Source: CAZTDD01 sp964612675
GTDB lineage: Bacteria; Hinthialibacterota; Hinthialibacteria; Hinthialibacterales; JAKPRU01
Length of the DNA stretch: 20,022 nt
Direction of reading: 5' to 3'
Assembly: GCA_964612675.1 (NCBI GenBank)
Contig: CAZTDD010000125.1
Location: forward strand, 1-20,022
The translations under genes were made by a program, and so were the position numbers. The notes below the pieces were generated by a model. The model was not told where the DNA came from. It was given only the letters and a program-made list of their open reading frames with translations, and ran no database searches. Below, piece after piece: positions 1-7,712 of the stretch; position 1 is the first letter of the stretch, and each line of letters begins with the position of its first letter.

Positions 1-97
1 CGTAGTGCTCACTTCCTTTTCGGTTGTCACAAATCCCATTCAATTCCTCTAAGCAGAGATTTTTTCGCTGATTCGTTAAGCCATGCGCAAATTCTTC

Positions 98-133
98 TTG
101 ACATCCGATGTATTTCTGATATAGTGGCACTAT
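98..133 (+). promoter_or_regulatory. Sigma70-type promoter of the transposase, overlapped by a palindrome
   Basis: A perfect -35 box TTGACA lies at 98-103 and a -10 box TATAGT at 120-125. The spacer is 16 nt and a TG dinucleotide sits just upstream of the -10 (117-118). Transcription would be expected to start near 131-133, which is the ATG of the transposase at 132. No Shine-Dalgarno sequence precedes that ATG, so the mRNA may be leaderless. ATAGTGGCACTAT at 121-133 is a perfect palindrome around one central base. It covers the -10 box and start codon and could be an operator or a transposase-binding site. Confidence 0.55.
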
Positions 134-1880
134 GTTCAACAGTAAAGCAGAACACATAACACCACTCGCCGGGGCTTTCCTGGAACCGCGCAACCCCACC
201 CATCGACAGTATGAAGCCCTCCGAGCCCACTTCGTCGACGGGCTCCCCTCCAAAGAGGTGGCCGAGCGTTTCGGGTACTCCCCAGGCAGTTTCCGAGTCC
301 TTTGTTCCCATTTTCGACAACACCCGGATCGCGAATTCTTTCTCCCGCCCCGAAAGGGACCCAAGACGTCCCCGAAAACGGACCCCATTCGCGACCGGAT
401 CATCGCCTTGCGCAAACAAAACCTCTCCATTTACGACATCAGCCGAGCACTCAAAGACGAGGGACACCAAGTCAGTCCGGCAACGATCTCAACCATTCTC
501 CGCGAAGAAGGCTTTGCTCGTCTTCCCAGGCGGAAGGACGAAGAACGCCCGGAGCTCCCTCGTCCCGAGGCGGCCGCCGTTGCAGACGTCAGGCAACTCG
601 ACCTGGCACCGCGTCATTTCCGCACCAGATTCGGCGGCGTGTTCCTTTTCCTCCCCGCTCTGGCTCAAGTTCCGTTTGATGAACTCATGAAGCGTGCCGA
701 CCTCCCCGGATCGAAAATGATCCCGGCGGGGTGCGCCATGCGCTCCCTGTTGGCGCTCAAACTGTTCGGAAATGCCAGACACAGCCATGTGATGAGTTCC
801 GTTTTTGATGAAGGACTGGCTCTGTTCGCGGGACTCAACGTCATCCCCAAGCGGTCTTTCTTGACCGAGTATAGTTGTCGCATCGCCCCTGCCTGCTACC
901 CGAAACTGATGCGTCTGTGGTTTGACGCCGTTGGCCAACTCGGTTTAGCGCGTGGCCTTTCCTTTGACTTGGATTTCCATACCATCCCCTTTCACGGGGA
1001 AGACGCGTTGGTGCAAAAACATTATGTCTCCAAACGGAGCCGCCGCCAGAAAGGCGTGTTGGCCTTCCTGGCGCAGGATACCGACCAACGGGTGTTCTGC
1101 TACGCCAACGCGGAAATACGCAAAGAGGATCAAAACGACGAAATTCTACGCTTTGTTGAGTTTTGGAAACGGCGAACCGGGCAACTCCCCGAAGAACTGG
1201 TTTTCGATTCCAAACTGACGACGTACAGGAACCTGAACCAGCTGGACACCATGGCCATTCGTTTCATTACGTTGCGGCGGCGATCACGCAAGATGCTGGA
1301 GGAAATTCATCGTACCCCGCTATCGGCGTGGAAACGCATCGAACTCGCCAACATCGCCCGAGCCTACCGTACCCCCCGTATTCTCGATCAACAAATCACC
1401 CTGCCGGATTACGATGGGGTCATCCGACAGTTGATCATCAACGATCTTGGTCACGAAGAGCCGACCTTCTTATTGACGAACCAGTTGCGCCTATCCCCAG
1501 CAAAACTGATCGGCCGATACGCCCAGCGTATGCTCATCGAAAACGGGATCGCCGACGGGATCGACTTCTTCCATATCGATGCCCTCTCCTCCGCTGTGGC
1601 GATGAAAGTCAACTGCGATTTACAACTGACGCTAATGGCCAGCAGCCTTTACCGTCTCCTGGGGGCACGCATCGGGGAGGGATACACCACGGCGAAGTCC
1701 CGTCACATCTTTCGTGATTTTGTCGACGCCATCGCAACCGTCACCCTGACAGAAGATGAACTCCAGGTCCGTTTCCAAAAACGCGCTCACAACCCCTTGC
1801 TTCTTGCAGCCGGATTCGGCGAAACTGATGTGGAAATCCCCTGGCTTGGGCACAAACGCCTTCGCCTGTTCTTTGGCTAA
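132..1880 (+). CDS. DDE transposase of an unclassified insertion sequence
   Basis: This 582-residue protein has the build of an IS transposase. Residues about 38-62 and 98-128 read as two helix-turn-helix segments (LPSKEVAERFGYSPGSF and LSIYDISRALKDEG...SPATISTIL), followed by a basic linker. The probable RNase H-like catalytic core follows: an aspartate in SFDLDFHTIPFHGE (279 or 281), D359 in VFDSKLTTY, and E470 in MLIENGIADGIDFFH. The DDE assignment is from spacing and motif style, not alignment. ATG 132 is the only early start, and a strong promoter ends about 7 nt upstream. The frame is intact with no frameshift, so the element may be active. I found no convincing terminal inverted repeats, and the left end may lie outside the window. 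No partner gene is seen. The IS family is not assigned. Confidence 0.82.
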   Translation: MFNSKAEHITPLAGAFLEPRNPTHRQYEALRAHFVDGLPSKEVAERFGYSPGSFRVLCSHFRQHPDREFFLPPRKGPKTSPKTDPIRDRIIALRKQNLSIYDISRALKDEGHQVSPATISTILREEGFARLPRRKDEERPELPRPEAAAVADVRQLDLAPRHFRTRFGGVFLFLPALAQVPFDELMKRADLPGSKMIPAGCAMRSLLALKLFGNARHSHVMSSVFDEGLALFAGLNVIPKRSFLTEYSCRIAPACYPKLMRLWFDAVGQLGLARGLSFDLDFHTIPFHGEDALVQKHYVSKRSRRQKGVLAFLAQDTDQRVFCYANAEIRKEDQNDEILRFVEFWKRRTGQLPEELVFDSKLTTYRNLNQLDTMAIRFITLRRRSRKMLEEIHRTPLSAWKRIELANIARAYRTPRILDQQITLPDYDGVIRQLIINDLGHEEPTFLLTNQLRLSPAKLIGRYAQRMLIENGIADGIDFFHIDALSSAVAMKVNCDLQLTLMASSLYRLLGARIGEGYTTAKSRHIFRDFVDAIATVTLTEDELQVRFQKRAHNPLLLAAGFGETDVEIPWLGHKRLRLFFG

Positions 1881-1960
1881 CCAACCTACGTGGTGTTAAG
1901 TTAAAAAACTAACATGGGAATCCAGGCTAGTCATGATAATCGAACCCGATGCAATTAACG

Positions 1961-1994
1961 CCCCTCACCCTAACCCTCTCCCGGGGGGAGAGGG
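1961..1994. repeat. Palindromic interspersed repeat (CCCTCACCC...CCCTCTCCC hairpin)
   Basis: CCCTCTCCC at 1974-1982 pairs perfectly with GGGAGAGGG at 1986-1994 around a GGG loop, and is preceded by CCCTCACCCTAA. From general knowledge, near-identical hairpins recur in intergenic regions of many unrelated bacterial genomes, in the manner of REP or MITE-like elements. It is the only clear structure in the 361-base gap between the transposase stop (1880) and fliG copy 1 (2242). In the rest of that gap I see a weak AT-rich hairpin at about 1896-1911 and no confident promoter or ORF. Confidence 0.55.
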
Positions 1995-2241
1995 AACTTC
2001 CGATGCCAACTTTCGACTTTTTGCGGTCTCATCATCCTTGCCGGTGGGGCACCGCTACATCCCTATTTGCGGCGTGAGAAAAGGGATGCGAACACCCTCT
2101 GTCTGAGAACCGGGCAAACGGCCGAGAACCCTTGACGCTCAGTCTTTTTGTGAGGCGGCCAAGGCTTGCTTTCCGCGCTTTTCCGAGCGATTATTTACGT
2201 GCCCCTTTGGAGGGATGCTTATCACTTTTCGGAGGACGGTG

Positions 2242-3264
2242 ATGGTCCGCGCTACAAAAGAGAAGGCGAAGCTGACCGGCCGCAAAAAAGCAGCAATTCT
2301 GATGGTTTCTTTGGGGCCGGAAGTGGCGGCGGATGTATACCGAAATCTAGCCGACGAAGAAATCGAGCAAATCACGCTGGAAGTCGCCAACCTCGGGACG
2401 GTGCCGGCGGAGCTCACTTCGCAAGTTATCGAAGAGTTTTATCACACTGCCATGGCTAAGCAGTATATCAGCCACGGCGGTATCGGGACCGCAAGGGAGA
2501 TTCTGGAAAAGGCGCTTGGGCCGAGCAAGGCCATCGAGATCATCGAGCGTCTGCAAGGGATGCTTCAAGGATCTCCGTTCGATTTTCTCAAAAAGGTCGA
2601 TCCTTCCCATTTGCTCAACTTCATTCAGAGCGAGCATCCCCAGACGATTGCACTTATCCTGGCCTACCTGGAGTATGAGCAATCCGCCGTGATTATGTCC
2701 GCTCTCCCGCCGGAGATGCAGACGGAGGTGGCGCTCCGTATCGCGACGATGGACCAGACGGCACCGGAGATTATCTCAGAAGTGGAGCGGGTCCTCGAGC
2801 GGAAGATCGCGACCGTGTTATCGCAGGAATTCACGGTGGCGGGCGGCATCGAGTCGCTGGCGGAACTCCTTAACCGTGTGGATCGAGCCACGGAAAAGAG
2901 CATTCTGGAGACTCTTGAAGAGGAGAACCAGGAGCTCGCCGTTGAGATCAAGAAACTGATGTTCACGTTTGACGATGTGACATTACTTGATGACCGCGCG
3001 ATTCAACAGGTGCTCAAAGAAGTGGACATGAAAGAACTGGCGGTCGCGTTGAAGGGGGGCAACGAAGAGGTCAAGAACAAGGTGTTCAACAATGTGTCTT
3101 CGCGCGCGGCGGACAACATTCGGGAGGACATGGAGTTTATGGGCCCGGTTCGCGTGAAACAGGTGGAGGAGGCCCAGCAGAAAATTGTCGCCATTATTCG
3201 CCGTCTGGAAGAGTCGGGTGAGATCCAAATCGCCCGTGGCGGCGAAGAAGACATTATGGTTTGA
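2242..3264 (+). CDS. fliG: Flagellar motor switch protein FliG, copy 1
   Basis: FliG sits on the cytoplasmic face of the flagellar MS ring, couples FliF to FliM/FliN, and meets the stator to make torque. All three FliG regions are present in 340 residues, a normal length. The amino-terminal FliF-binding part is about 1-100, the middle domain carries the EHPQ motif at 131-134, and the carboxy-terminal torque domain contains MFTFDDVTLLDDRAIQ (240-255), SSRAADNIREDM (286-297) and GPVRVKQVEEAQ (301-312). GGAGG at 2231-2235, six bases before ATG 2242, decides the start; an in-frame ATG at 2215 has GGAGGG touching it and is unlikely. A terminator follows at 3301-3327. No fliF, fliH or other flagellar gene adjoins it. 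Codons 27-336 are identical in DNA to the second copy downstream, while codons 1-26 are not. Confidence 0.96.
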   Translation: MVRATKEKAKLTGRKKAAILMVSLGPEVAADVYRNLADEEIEQITLEVANLGTVPAELTSQVIEEFYHTAMAKQYISHGGIGTAREILEKALGPSKAIEIIERLQGMLQGSPFDFLKKVDPSHLLNFIQSEHPQTIALILAYLEYEQSAVIMSALPPEMQTEVALRIATMDQTAPEIISEVERVLERKIATVLSQEFTVAGGIESLAELLNRVDRATEKSILETLEEENQELAVEIKKLMFTFDDVTLLDDRAIQQVLKEVDMKELAVALKGGNEEVKNKVFNNVSSRAADNIREDMEFMGPVRVKQVEEAQQKIVAIIRRLEESGEIQIARGGEEDIMV

Positions 3265-3300
3265 TTCCGCATTTGCTGAAGATCCTTCCATTCCTTCACC

Positions 3301-3327
3301 GAGCGGGTATCCGCTCAGGATTTTTTT
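3301..3327 (+). terminator. Rho-independent terminator after fliG copy 1
   Basis: GAGCGG (3301-3306) and CCGCTC (3311-3316) form a 6-bp GC-rich stem around the loop GTAT. After four bases a run of seven T follows at 3321-3327. CC before and GG after can extend the stem past a one-base bulge. It lies 37 bases past the stop of fliG copy 1, so the second copy probably needs its own promoter. Confidence 0.75.
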
Positions 3328-3503
3328 GTCGCCCATTCTGAAGGGTTCGCAGAGTGGCGTGGCTGGATAACAGCCTCCGAGGTCTCGGCTTAGGGGGCGT
3401 GTGGGATGTCCGCTAGCCGCTACCATCGCAGGAAATCCTTCCATCCCCCGAATTACTGTGCTACGACGGGTTGCTTTTAGTGAGTCATTATGGGAGGCTT
3501 TTA

Positions 3504-3584
3504 ATGAAGGATCTGAAATGTGAGGGTAATTTCGGATCTAGAAAGGTGCAATGGTACGTGCGGCGAAAGAAAAGACGAAACTGA
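3504..3584 (+). CDS. Possible 26-residue leader ORF overlapping the fliG copy 2 start
   Basis: GGGAGG at 3492-3497 lies six bases before an ATG at 3504, a better ribosome site than the weak GAAAGG in front of fliG copy 2 (ATG 3551). The frame reads MKDLKCEGNFGSRKVQWYVR and six more residues, ending at TGA 3582-3584, which is 34 bases inside fliG in another frame. It could be a leader peptide whose translation feeds the fliG start, or simply a chance ORF. Its carboxy-terminal basic residues merely reflect the overlapping fliG codons. I assign no function to the peptide. Confidence 0.25.
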   Translation: MKDLKCEGNFGSRKVQWYVRRKKRRN

Positions 3585-4573
3585 CGGGCCGCAAGAAGGC
3601 CGCGATACTCATGGTCTCTTTGGGATCGGAAGTGGCGGCGGATGTATACCGAAATCTAGCCGACGAAGAAATCGAGCAAATCACGCTGGAAGTCGCCAAC
3701 CTCGGGACGGTGCCGGCGGAGCTCACTTCGCAAGTTATCGAAGAGTTTTATCACACTGCCATGGCTAAGCAGTATATCAGCCACGGCGGTATCGGGACCG
3801 CAAGGGAGATTCTGGAAAAGGCGCTTGGGCCGAGCAAGGCCATCGAGATCATCGAGCGTCTGCAAGGGATGCTTCAAGGATCTCCGTTCGATTTTCTCAA
3901 AAAGGTCGATCCTTCCCATTTGCTCAACTTCATTCAGAGCGAGCATCCCCAGACGATTGCACTTATCCTGGCCTACCTGGAGTATGAGCAATCCGCCGTG
4001 ATTATGTCCGCTCTCCCGCCGGAGATGCAGACGGAGGTGGCGCTCCGTATCGCGACGATGGACCAGACGGCACCGGAGATTATCTCAGAAGTGGAGCGGG
4101 TCCTCGAGCGGAAGATCGCGACCGTGTTATCGCAGGAATTCACGGTGGCGGGCGGCATCGAGTCGCTGGCGGAACTCCTTAACCGTGTGGATCGAGCCAC
4201 GGAAAAGAGCATTCTGGAGACTCTTGAAGAGGAGAACCAGGAGCTCGCCGTTGAGATCAAGAAACTGATGTTCACGTTTGACGATGTGACATTACTTGAT
4301 GACCGCGCGATTCAACAGGTGCTCAAAGAAGTGGACATGAAAGAACTGGCGGTCGCGTTGAAGGGGGGCAACGAAGAGGTCAAGAACAAGGTGTTCAACA
4401 ATGTGTCTTCGCGCGCGGCGGACAACATTCGGGAGGACATGGAGTTTATGGGCCCGGTTCGCGTGAAACAGGTGGAGGAGGCCCAGCAGAAAATTGTCGC
4501 CATTATTCGCCGTCTGGAAGAGTCGGGTGAGATCCAAATCGCCCGTGGCGGCGAAGAAGATATGATGGTTTGA
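3551..4573 (+). CDS. fliG: Flagellar motor switch protein FliG, copy 2
   Basis: This second complete 340-residue FliG stands in tandem 286 bases after the first. The protein differs from copy 1 at only four residues: T5A, A9T, P26S and I338M. At DNA level, positions 3551-3626 differ from copy 1 at 18 sites, 15 of them silent. Positions 3627-4560 match copy 1 base for base by my reading, and the last codons differ again at 4561 and 4564. All FliG landmarks (EHPQ at 131-134 and the carboxy-terminal torque helix region) are kept, so both copies should work in the same motor. Its ribosome site is weak (GAAAGG, four bases before ATG), but a short ORF with a strong site overlaps the start. It converges on the lipoprotein gene with a 28-base gap and no obvious terminator. 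Confidence 0.95.
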   Translation: MVRAAKEKTKLTGRKKAAILMVSLGSEVAADVYRNLADEEIEQITLEVANLGTVPAELTSQVIEEFYHTAMAKQYISHGGIGTAREILEKALGPSKAIEIIERLQGMLQGSPFDFLKKVDPSHLLNFIQSEHPQTIALILAYLEYEQSAVIMSALPPEMQTEVALRIATMDQTAPEIISEVERVLERKIATVLSQEFTVAGGIESLAELLNRVDRATEKSILETLEEENQELAVEIKKLMFTFDDVTLLDDRAIQQVLKEVDMKELAVALKGGNEEVKNKVFNNVSSRAADNIREDMEFMGPVRVKQVEEAQQKIVAIIRRLEESGEIQIARGGEEDMMV

Positions 4574-4601
4574 TTCTCAGAAGAACTCCCAACAGCAAAT
4601 C

Positions 4602-6785
4602 TCATCGACCTCGCAAACGACCACGTCTTGTTCTGTCTACAGTAGGCGGCTGGGTAAAATCGCCCTGCATACCCGTCAGGCCGAATGAGAACCTGTACGG
4701 GGTATTGGAGAAGAGCTGCCCGTCGAGCGTGCGAATTCCTCTGCCGAGGCTGAATGAGTAGCGGGTTCCCGGATTCAATCCGACTTCAATCTCGATGCGT
4801 CCCCCTGCGCCTCGCCTTGAGGCGAAGACCTCCGGCACGGAACGCGGCCGAGGCTGTATTCGAAGATACCGGGCTACCGTTCCCGGATCGACGGGGGCGT
4901 TCGTTTCGACTAGCACACGATCCGCGGGGAGGAAATTGATATTGCGGGCACCGTTTTCCGGCATTGTTCGGAGAATAAGGGGGCCGTCCGTGGTGAAGTG
5001 AAAATGGTAATCGTCTTCCAGTGATATGCCCTCCGTATTGGATGCGGATTGGGCGATTACGATTTCGTAGGTGGTGTTGAATCGGAGGGCGTTTCGCCCC
5101 TGGCGGAGGAGTTGAATGTGGACGGTGTCGTTGTTCGAGAGTTCGCTTTCGCGGCCGAAAAACATCTCCGCTGCGACCTGGGGCGATATCATGACGCTGC
5201 GTTTCACGCTCTCCCCGTCCATTCGGTCACTGAACTTCACAAGGACGTCCAGGACCTGGTCAAATCCGACATCGCGTTCACGATTGGGTGGATCGGTACT
5301 GACGACATAGGGATGCTCGACCTGCTTTCGGAGTGTAACAGGCTGCATCGTGGTCGTTTGATTGGGCAGAACAGCGACATCCGGAACGTAGGCTGTCTCA
5401 TATCCCGCCTTTTCGAAAATAACCATGTGGCGGCCTGCGGGAACCTGATTGAATGAAAAGGCACCGCCGAGTCCCGACATGGCCACCAAACCAGCCGTCT
5501 GAATGCCCACCGTGACGCCCCCGGCGTTCGGGTTATCCTCAAGGGTTACTGTGCCCTGAACAGCCCCATATCCTTCTACACCTTCGTCCAGGTCATCAAT
5601 CGTTATTTCAGGCAGTTCGATCAGAGGCGCTTCATTGATCATGCCGGGCTGTACCTCGACACCAACCGCTCTTGTAGTTTTGTATCCGGGGTGCGACGCG
5701 ACGATGGTGTATGTGCCCGACGGGATATCCACGAAGATATAGCGGCCCGAGTAGTCTGTGATCACAGTCTGCTGGATACCGACGAGGCGCACTGTCGATC
5801 CTTCATGGTTGTCTTGATTTTGAAGCTGTGCGAGGCCTTGAAGGACACTGCGCTCAATGCGAGGCGTTGCCCGCTTGAGTGTGACCTGAACGCCTATTCC
5901 CATGGTCGCGGCAAACGGTTCAACATCGGCCACCTTTTCCGGTATGAATCCCGGATGGGTCATCTCCAGAGTATAGGAACCTTCTCGAAGACCATTGAGT
6001 CGGAACTGTCCCTGCGCCGAGGTCGTGGTGGAAATATCGGGTTCTTCACTTACGGAAACCACGGTCCCGCTGTGATCGGTTTCTCCTTCCAGCAGAGCAG
6101 AACCCCAGATACTCAAGTTTCCCGGAGGCGGTTCTTCCTCCGGCACAGGAGTTGGTTCTTCCAGTGGTTTCAGGATCATCTCCGATAGGGTCAAGTCCAT
6201 CGGCTCGACGAGATCGACCTCGACGTCCGTCAGGTTCTTATACCCGTCTCGAAACGCCACAAGTGTGTATTTATCCGGTTCAACATCCTCAAACCGAAAG
6301 GTCCCGTCGGCCTCTGTGATTGTGTTATGGGTCGTATTGAGGAGCAAAACAATAGTCCCGTCATGACGTTCTTTATCAGCAAGTAGTATCCGGCCTTGGA
6401 TGGTTCCGGTCATTGGCGGGAGCGGGAGAAGCGTGCGTGTAGCTAAATCGATCTCTTCGCCTGCGACAATCTGGACGGGTTCCCTGAACTCCTCGTATCC
6501 CTCCTCCCGGACGACGAGTTCATACTCCCCCGGCTCCATCTGTCCGATTTGGAAATGGCCGCTCCGGCTGGTCGACGATTGATACGGTGTGCCGGGGACG
6601 TAGACACGAATTCCTTCATGGTCTTCAGCATTCGCGAGCAGGAAGCAACCGCTGAGGTTTCCGGTCTGCGGTTGTTGGGTACAGGCGGTCAGCAAGATGA
6701 AGAAAACAGAGCAAATGCTCAACCAAGCTTTCGCCGGATTAGCCTGGCTCCTTATTTCTTCTTTTCGCTCGAACGTGTCTGGCAT
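4602..6785 (-). CDS. Lipoprotein with carboxypeptidase-regulatory-like repeats and Ig-like domains
   Basis: The protein begins with a basic and acidic n-region, a hydrophobic stretch (AWLSICSVFFILL) and the lipobox LTAC, so Cys35 should be lipidated and the protein anchored in a membrane. Five beta-sandwich repeats of the carboxypeptidase regulatory-like type follow, at about 42-475. Each has a short insert (DHEG, RHDG, DHSG, NHEG, and a degenerate NAGG), a GxFxFxxVPxGxYxLxxxxxGY signature, and a linker. A proline- and glutamate-rich spacer (EPTPVPEEEPPPG) separates repeats two and three. Two Ig-like segments of the SbsA/Big_5 style follow, beginning PYVVSTDPPNRERDVGFDQ and PLILRTMPENGARNINF, then a basic tail. 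I chose the ATG at 6785 because it gives a normal signal peptide; the frame is open to an ATG at 6887. No catalytic domain is visible, so a structural or adhesive surface role is an inference. Confidence 0.85.
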   Translation of the reverse strand: MPDTFERKEEIRSQANPAKAWLSICSVFFILLTACTQQPQTGNLSGCFLLANAEDHEGIRVYVPGTPYQSSTSRSGHFQIGQMEPGEYELVVREEGYEEFREPVQIVAGEEIDLATRTLLPLPPMTGTIQGRILLADKERHDGTIVLLLNTTHNTITEADGTFRFEDVEPDKYTLVAFRDGYKNLTDVEVDLVEPMDLTLSEMILKPLEEPTPVPEEEPPPGNLSIWGSALLEGETDHSGTVVSVSEEPDISTTTSAQGQFRLNGLREGSYTLEMTHPGFIPEKVADVEPFAATMGIGVQVTLKRATPRIERSVLQGLAQLQNQDNHEGSTVRLVGIQQTVITDYSGRYIFVDIPSGTYTIVASHPGYKTTRAVGVEVQPGMINEAPLIELPEITIDDLDEGVEGYGAVQGTVTLEDNPNAGGVTVGIQTAGLVAMSGLGGAFSFNQVPAGRHMVIFEKAGYETAYVPDVAVLPNQTTTMQPVTLRKQVEHPYVVSTDPPNRERDVGFDQVLDVLVKFSDRMDGESVKRSVMISPQVAAEMFFGRESELSNNDTVHIQLLRQGRNALRFNTTYEIVIAQSASNTEGISLEDDYHFHFTTDGPLILRTMPENGARNINFLPADRVLVETNAPVDPGTVARYLRIQPRPRSVPEVFASRRGAGGRIEIEVGLNPGTRYSFSLGRGIRTLDGQLFSNTPYRFSFGLTGMQGDFTQPPTVDRTRRGRLRGR

Positions 6786-7023
6786 TTTCTCGCCGTCTTC
6801 TTGTTTCCCAAGGTGTGTCGGAGATCCAGACCGACTCAACACTCGTGACATCCCACTTATCGTAGGGCGGGTTGGCATGTCAAGCAACTACGCACCATTT
6901 ATCCACCCGCTTTATCAACGGACCCGTATTTGATCATGTTACGCTGATATGTCTTATTCACAAGGAACGCTTAATGATGATATGCTACGTCAAAACCGCA
7001 GATTGCTCTGCGATGGGAGTATT

Positions 7024-7686
7024 ATGGAACGTCAGCTTTGCGTTTGTGTCCGGAAGGGCGAAAATGAGATTTTCTATTTGACAGTCAAGAAACGTCATCC
7101 GGGCTGGGCTCTGGTAGCCTGCCTGGAGAATCTCGATCAAGGCGACAATTTTCTCTTTCTGCCCGTCACTTCGGATGAAGAAGCACGAGAAATGAGCGCT
7201 GAAGATATCCGGAGCGACAAGCGATCCGTCGAAGCGCATGTGACGCGGCGGGCAGAACCCGGTAATTACCATCTTCGGCTGAACGAAGGCAAGATCCTTC
7301 ACAAAGTGGAACGGCTGCGGTCCGGTGCACGCCAAGCGGAAGAGTTGAAGGTCAATGTCAGCAGCGCGGGACCGATCACGACGCTGGACGTTGAAGGAGG
7401 GCTGGATGTGCGGACGGCTTCGCAACTGGTTTCAAAGATCAAGCAGGCGGCTCGAGAGTCCGACATGATTCTTTTGGATATGCAGGGAGTGAATGTCGTC
7501 GCCGGACCGGGCATGGCGATTCTGCTGGACGGACTTCGAGAAACTACAAGCGACACGAAATCGTTCAAGTTCCTTGTGGATCCTCATTCTCACCTGGTGC
7601 AAGCGATCGCCGAATCGCATTTGGACGAGCAGTACGGGATTTATACGACCCGTGAAGAGGCCGTCCAGGATTTCTTTCTGGAATAG
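7024..7686 (+). CDS. STAS-domain protein lacking the phosphorylatable serine
   Basis: The carboxy-terminal half (about 108-217 of 220) reads as a STAS domain of the anti-sigma-factor-antagonist type: ITTLDVEGGLDVRTASQLVSK, then SDMILLDMQGVNVVAGPGMAILLDGL, and a final helix before FFLE. Where SpoIIAA-like proteins carry DSSG with the phosphorylated serine, this one appears to read A-G-P-G (160-163), so switching by serine phosphorylation is not expected. The amino-terminal 100 residues, with CVCVRKGENEIFYLTVKKRHPGW, match no family I recognise. ATG 7024 follows GGGAG by four bases and is preferred; an upstream in-frame ATG at 6949 lacks a ribosome site. It diverges from the lipoprotein gene and converges on the mannosidase gene 26 bases away. 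No kinase or sigma factor neighbours it, so its partner is unknown. Confidence 0.78.
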   Translation: MERQLCVCVRKGENEIFYLTVKKRHPGWALVACLENLDQGDNFLFLPVTSDEEAREMSAEDIRSDKRSVEAHVTRRAEPGNYHLRLNEGKILHKVERLRSGARQAEELKVNVSSAGPITTLDVEGGLDVRTASQLVSKIKQAARESDMILLDMQGVNVVAGPGMAILLDGLRETTSDTKSFKFLVDPHSHLVQAIAESHLDEQYGIYTTREEAVQDFFLE

Positions 7687-7712
7687 TACTCTTTAAATCC
7701 CGTAACTAATTT

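Noticed and set aside
27..470. 147-codon minus-strand ORF over the transposase start
   Set aside because: It is antisense to the transposase and its promoter, and shows no domain or ribosome site.
1..2000. Terminal inverted repeats and target duplication of the insertion sequence
   Set aside because: I compared 1-131 with the reverse complement of 1881-2000 by eye and found no match long enough to define element ends.
1881..2241. Sigma28 or sigma54 flagellar promoter before fliG copy 1
   Set aside because: TTGACG at 2132 lacks a -10 box. GCGATTA-like and GGCAC...TTGC-like fragments have wrong spacing, so no call is justified.
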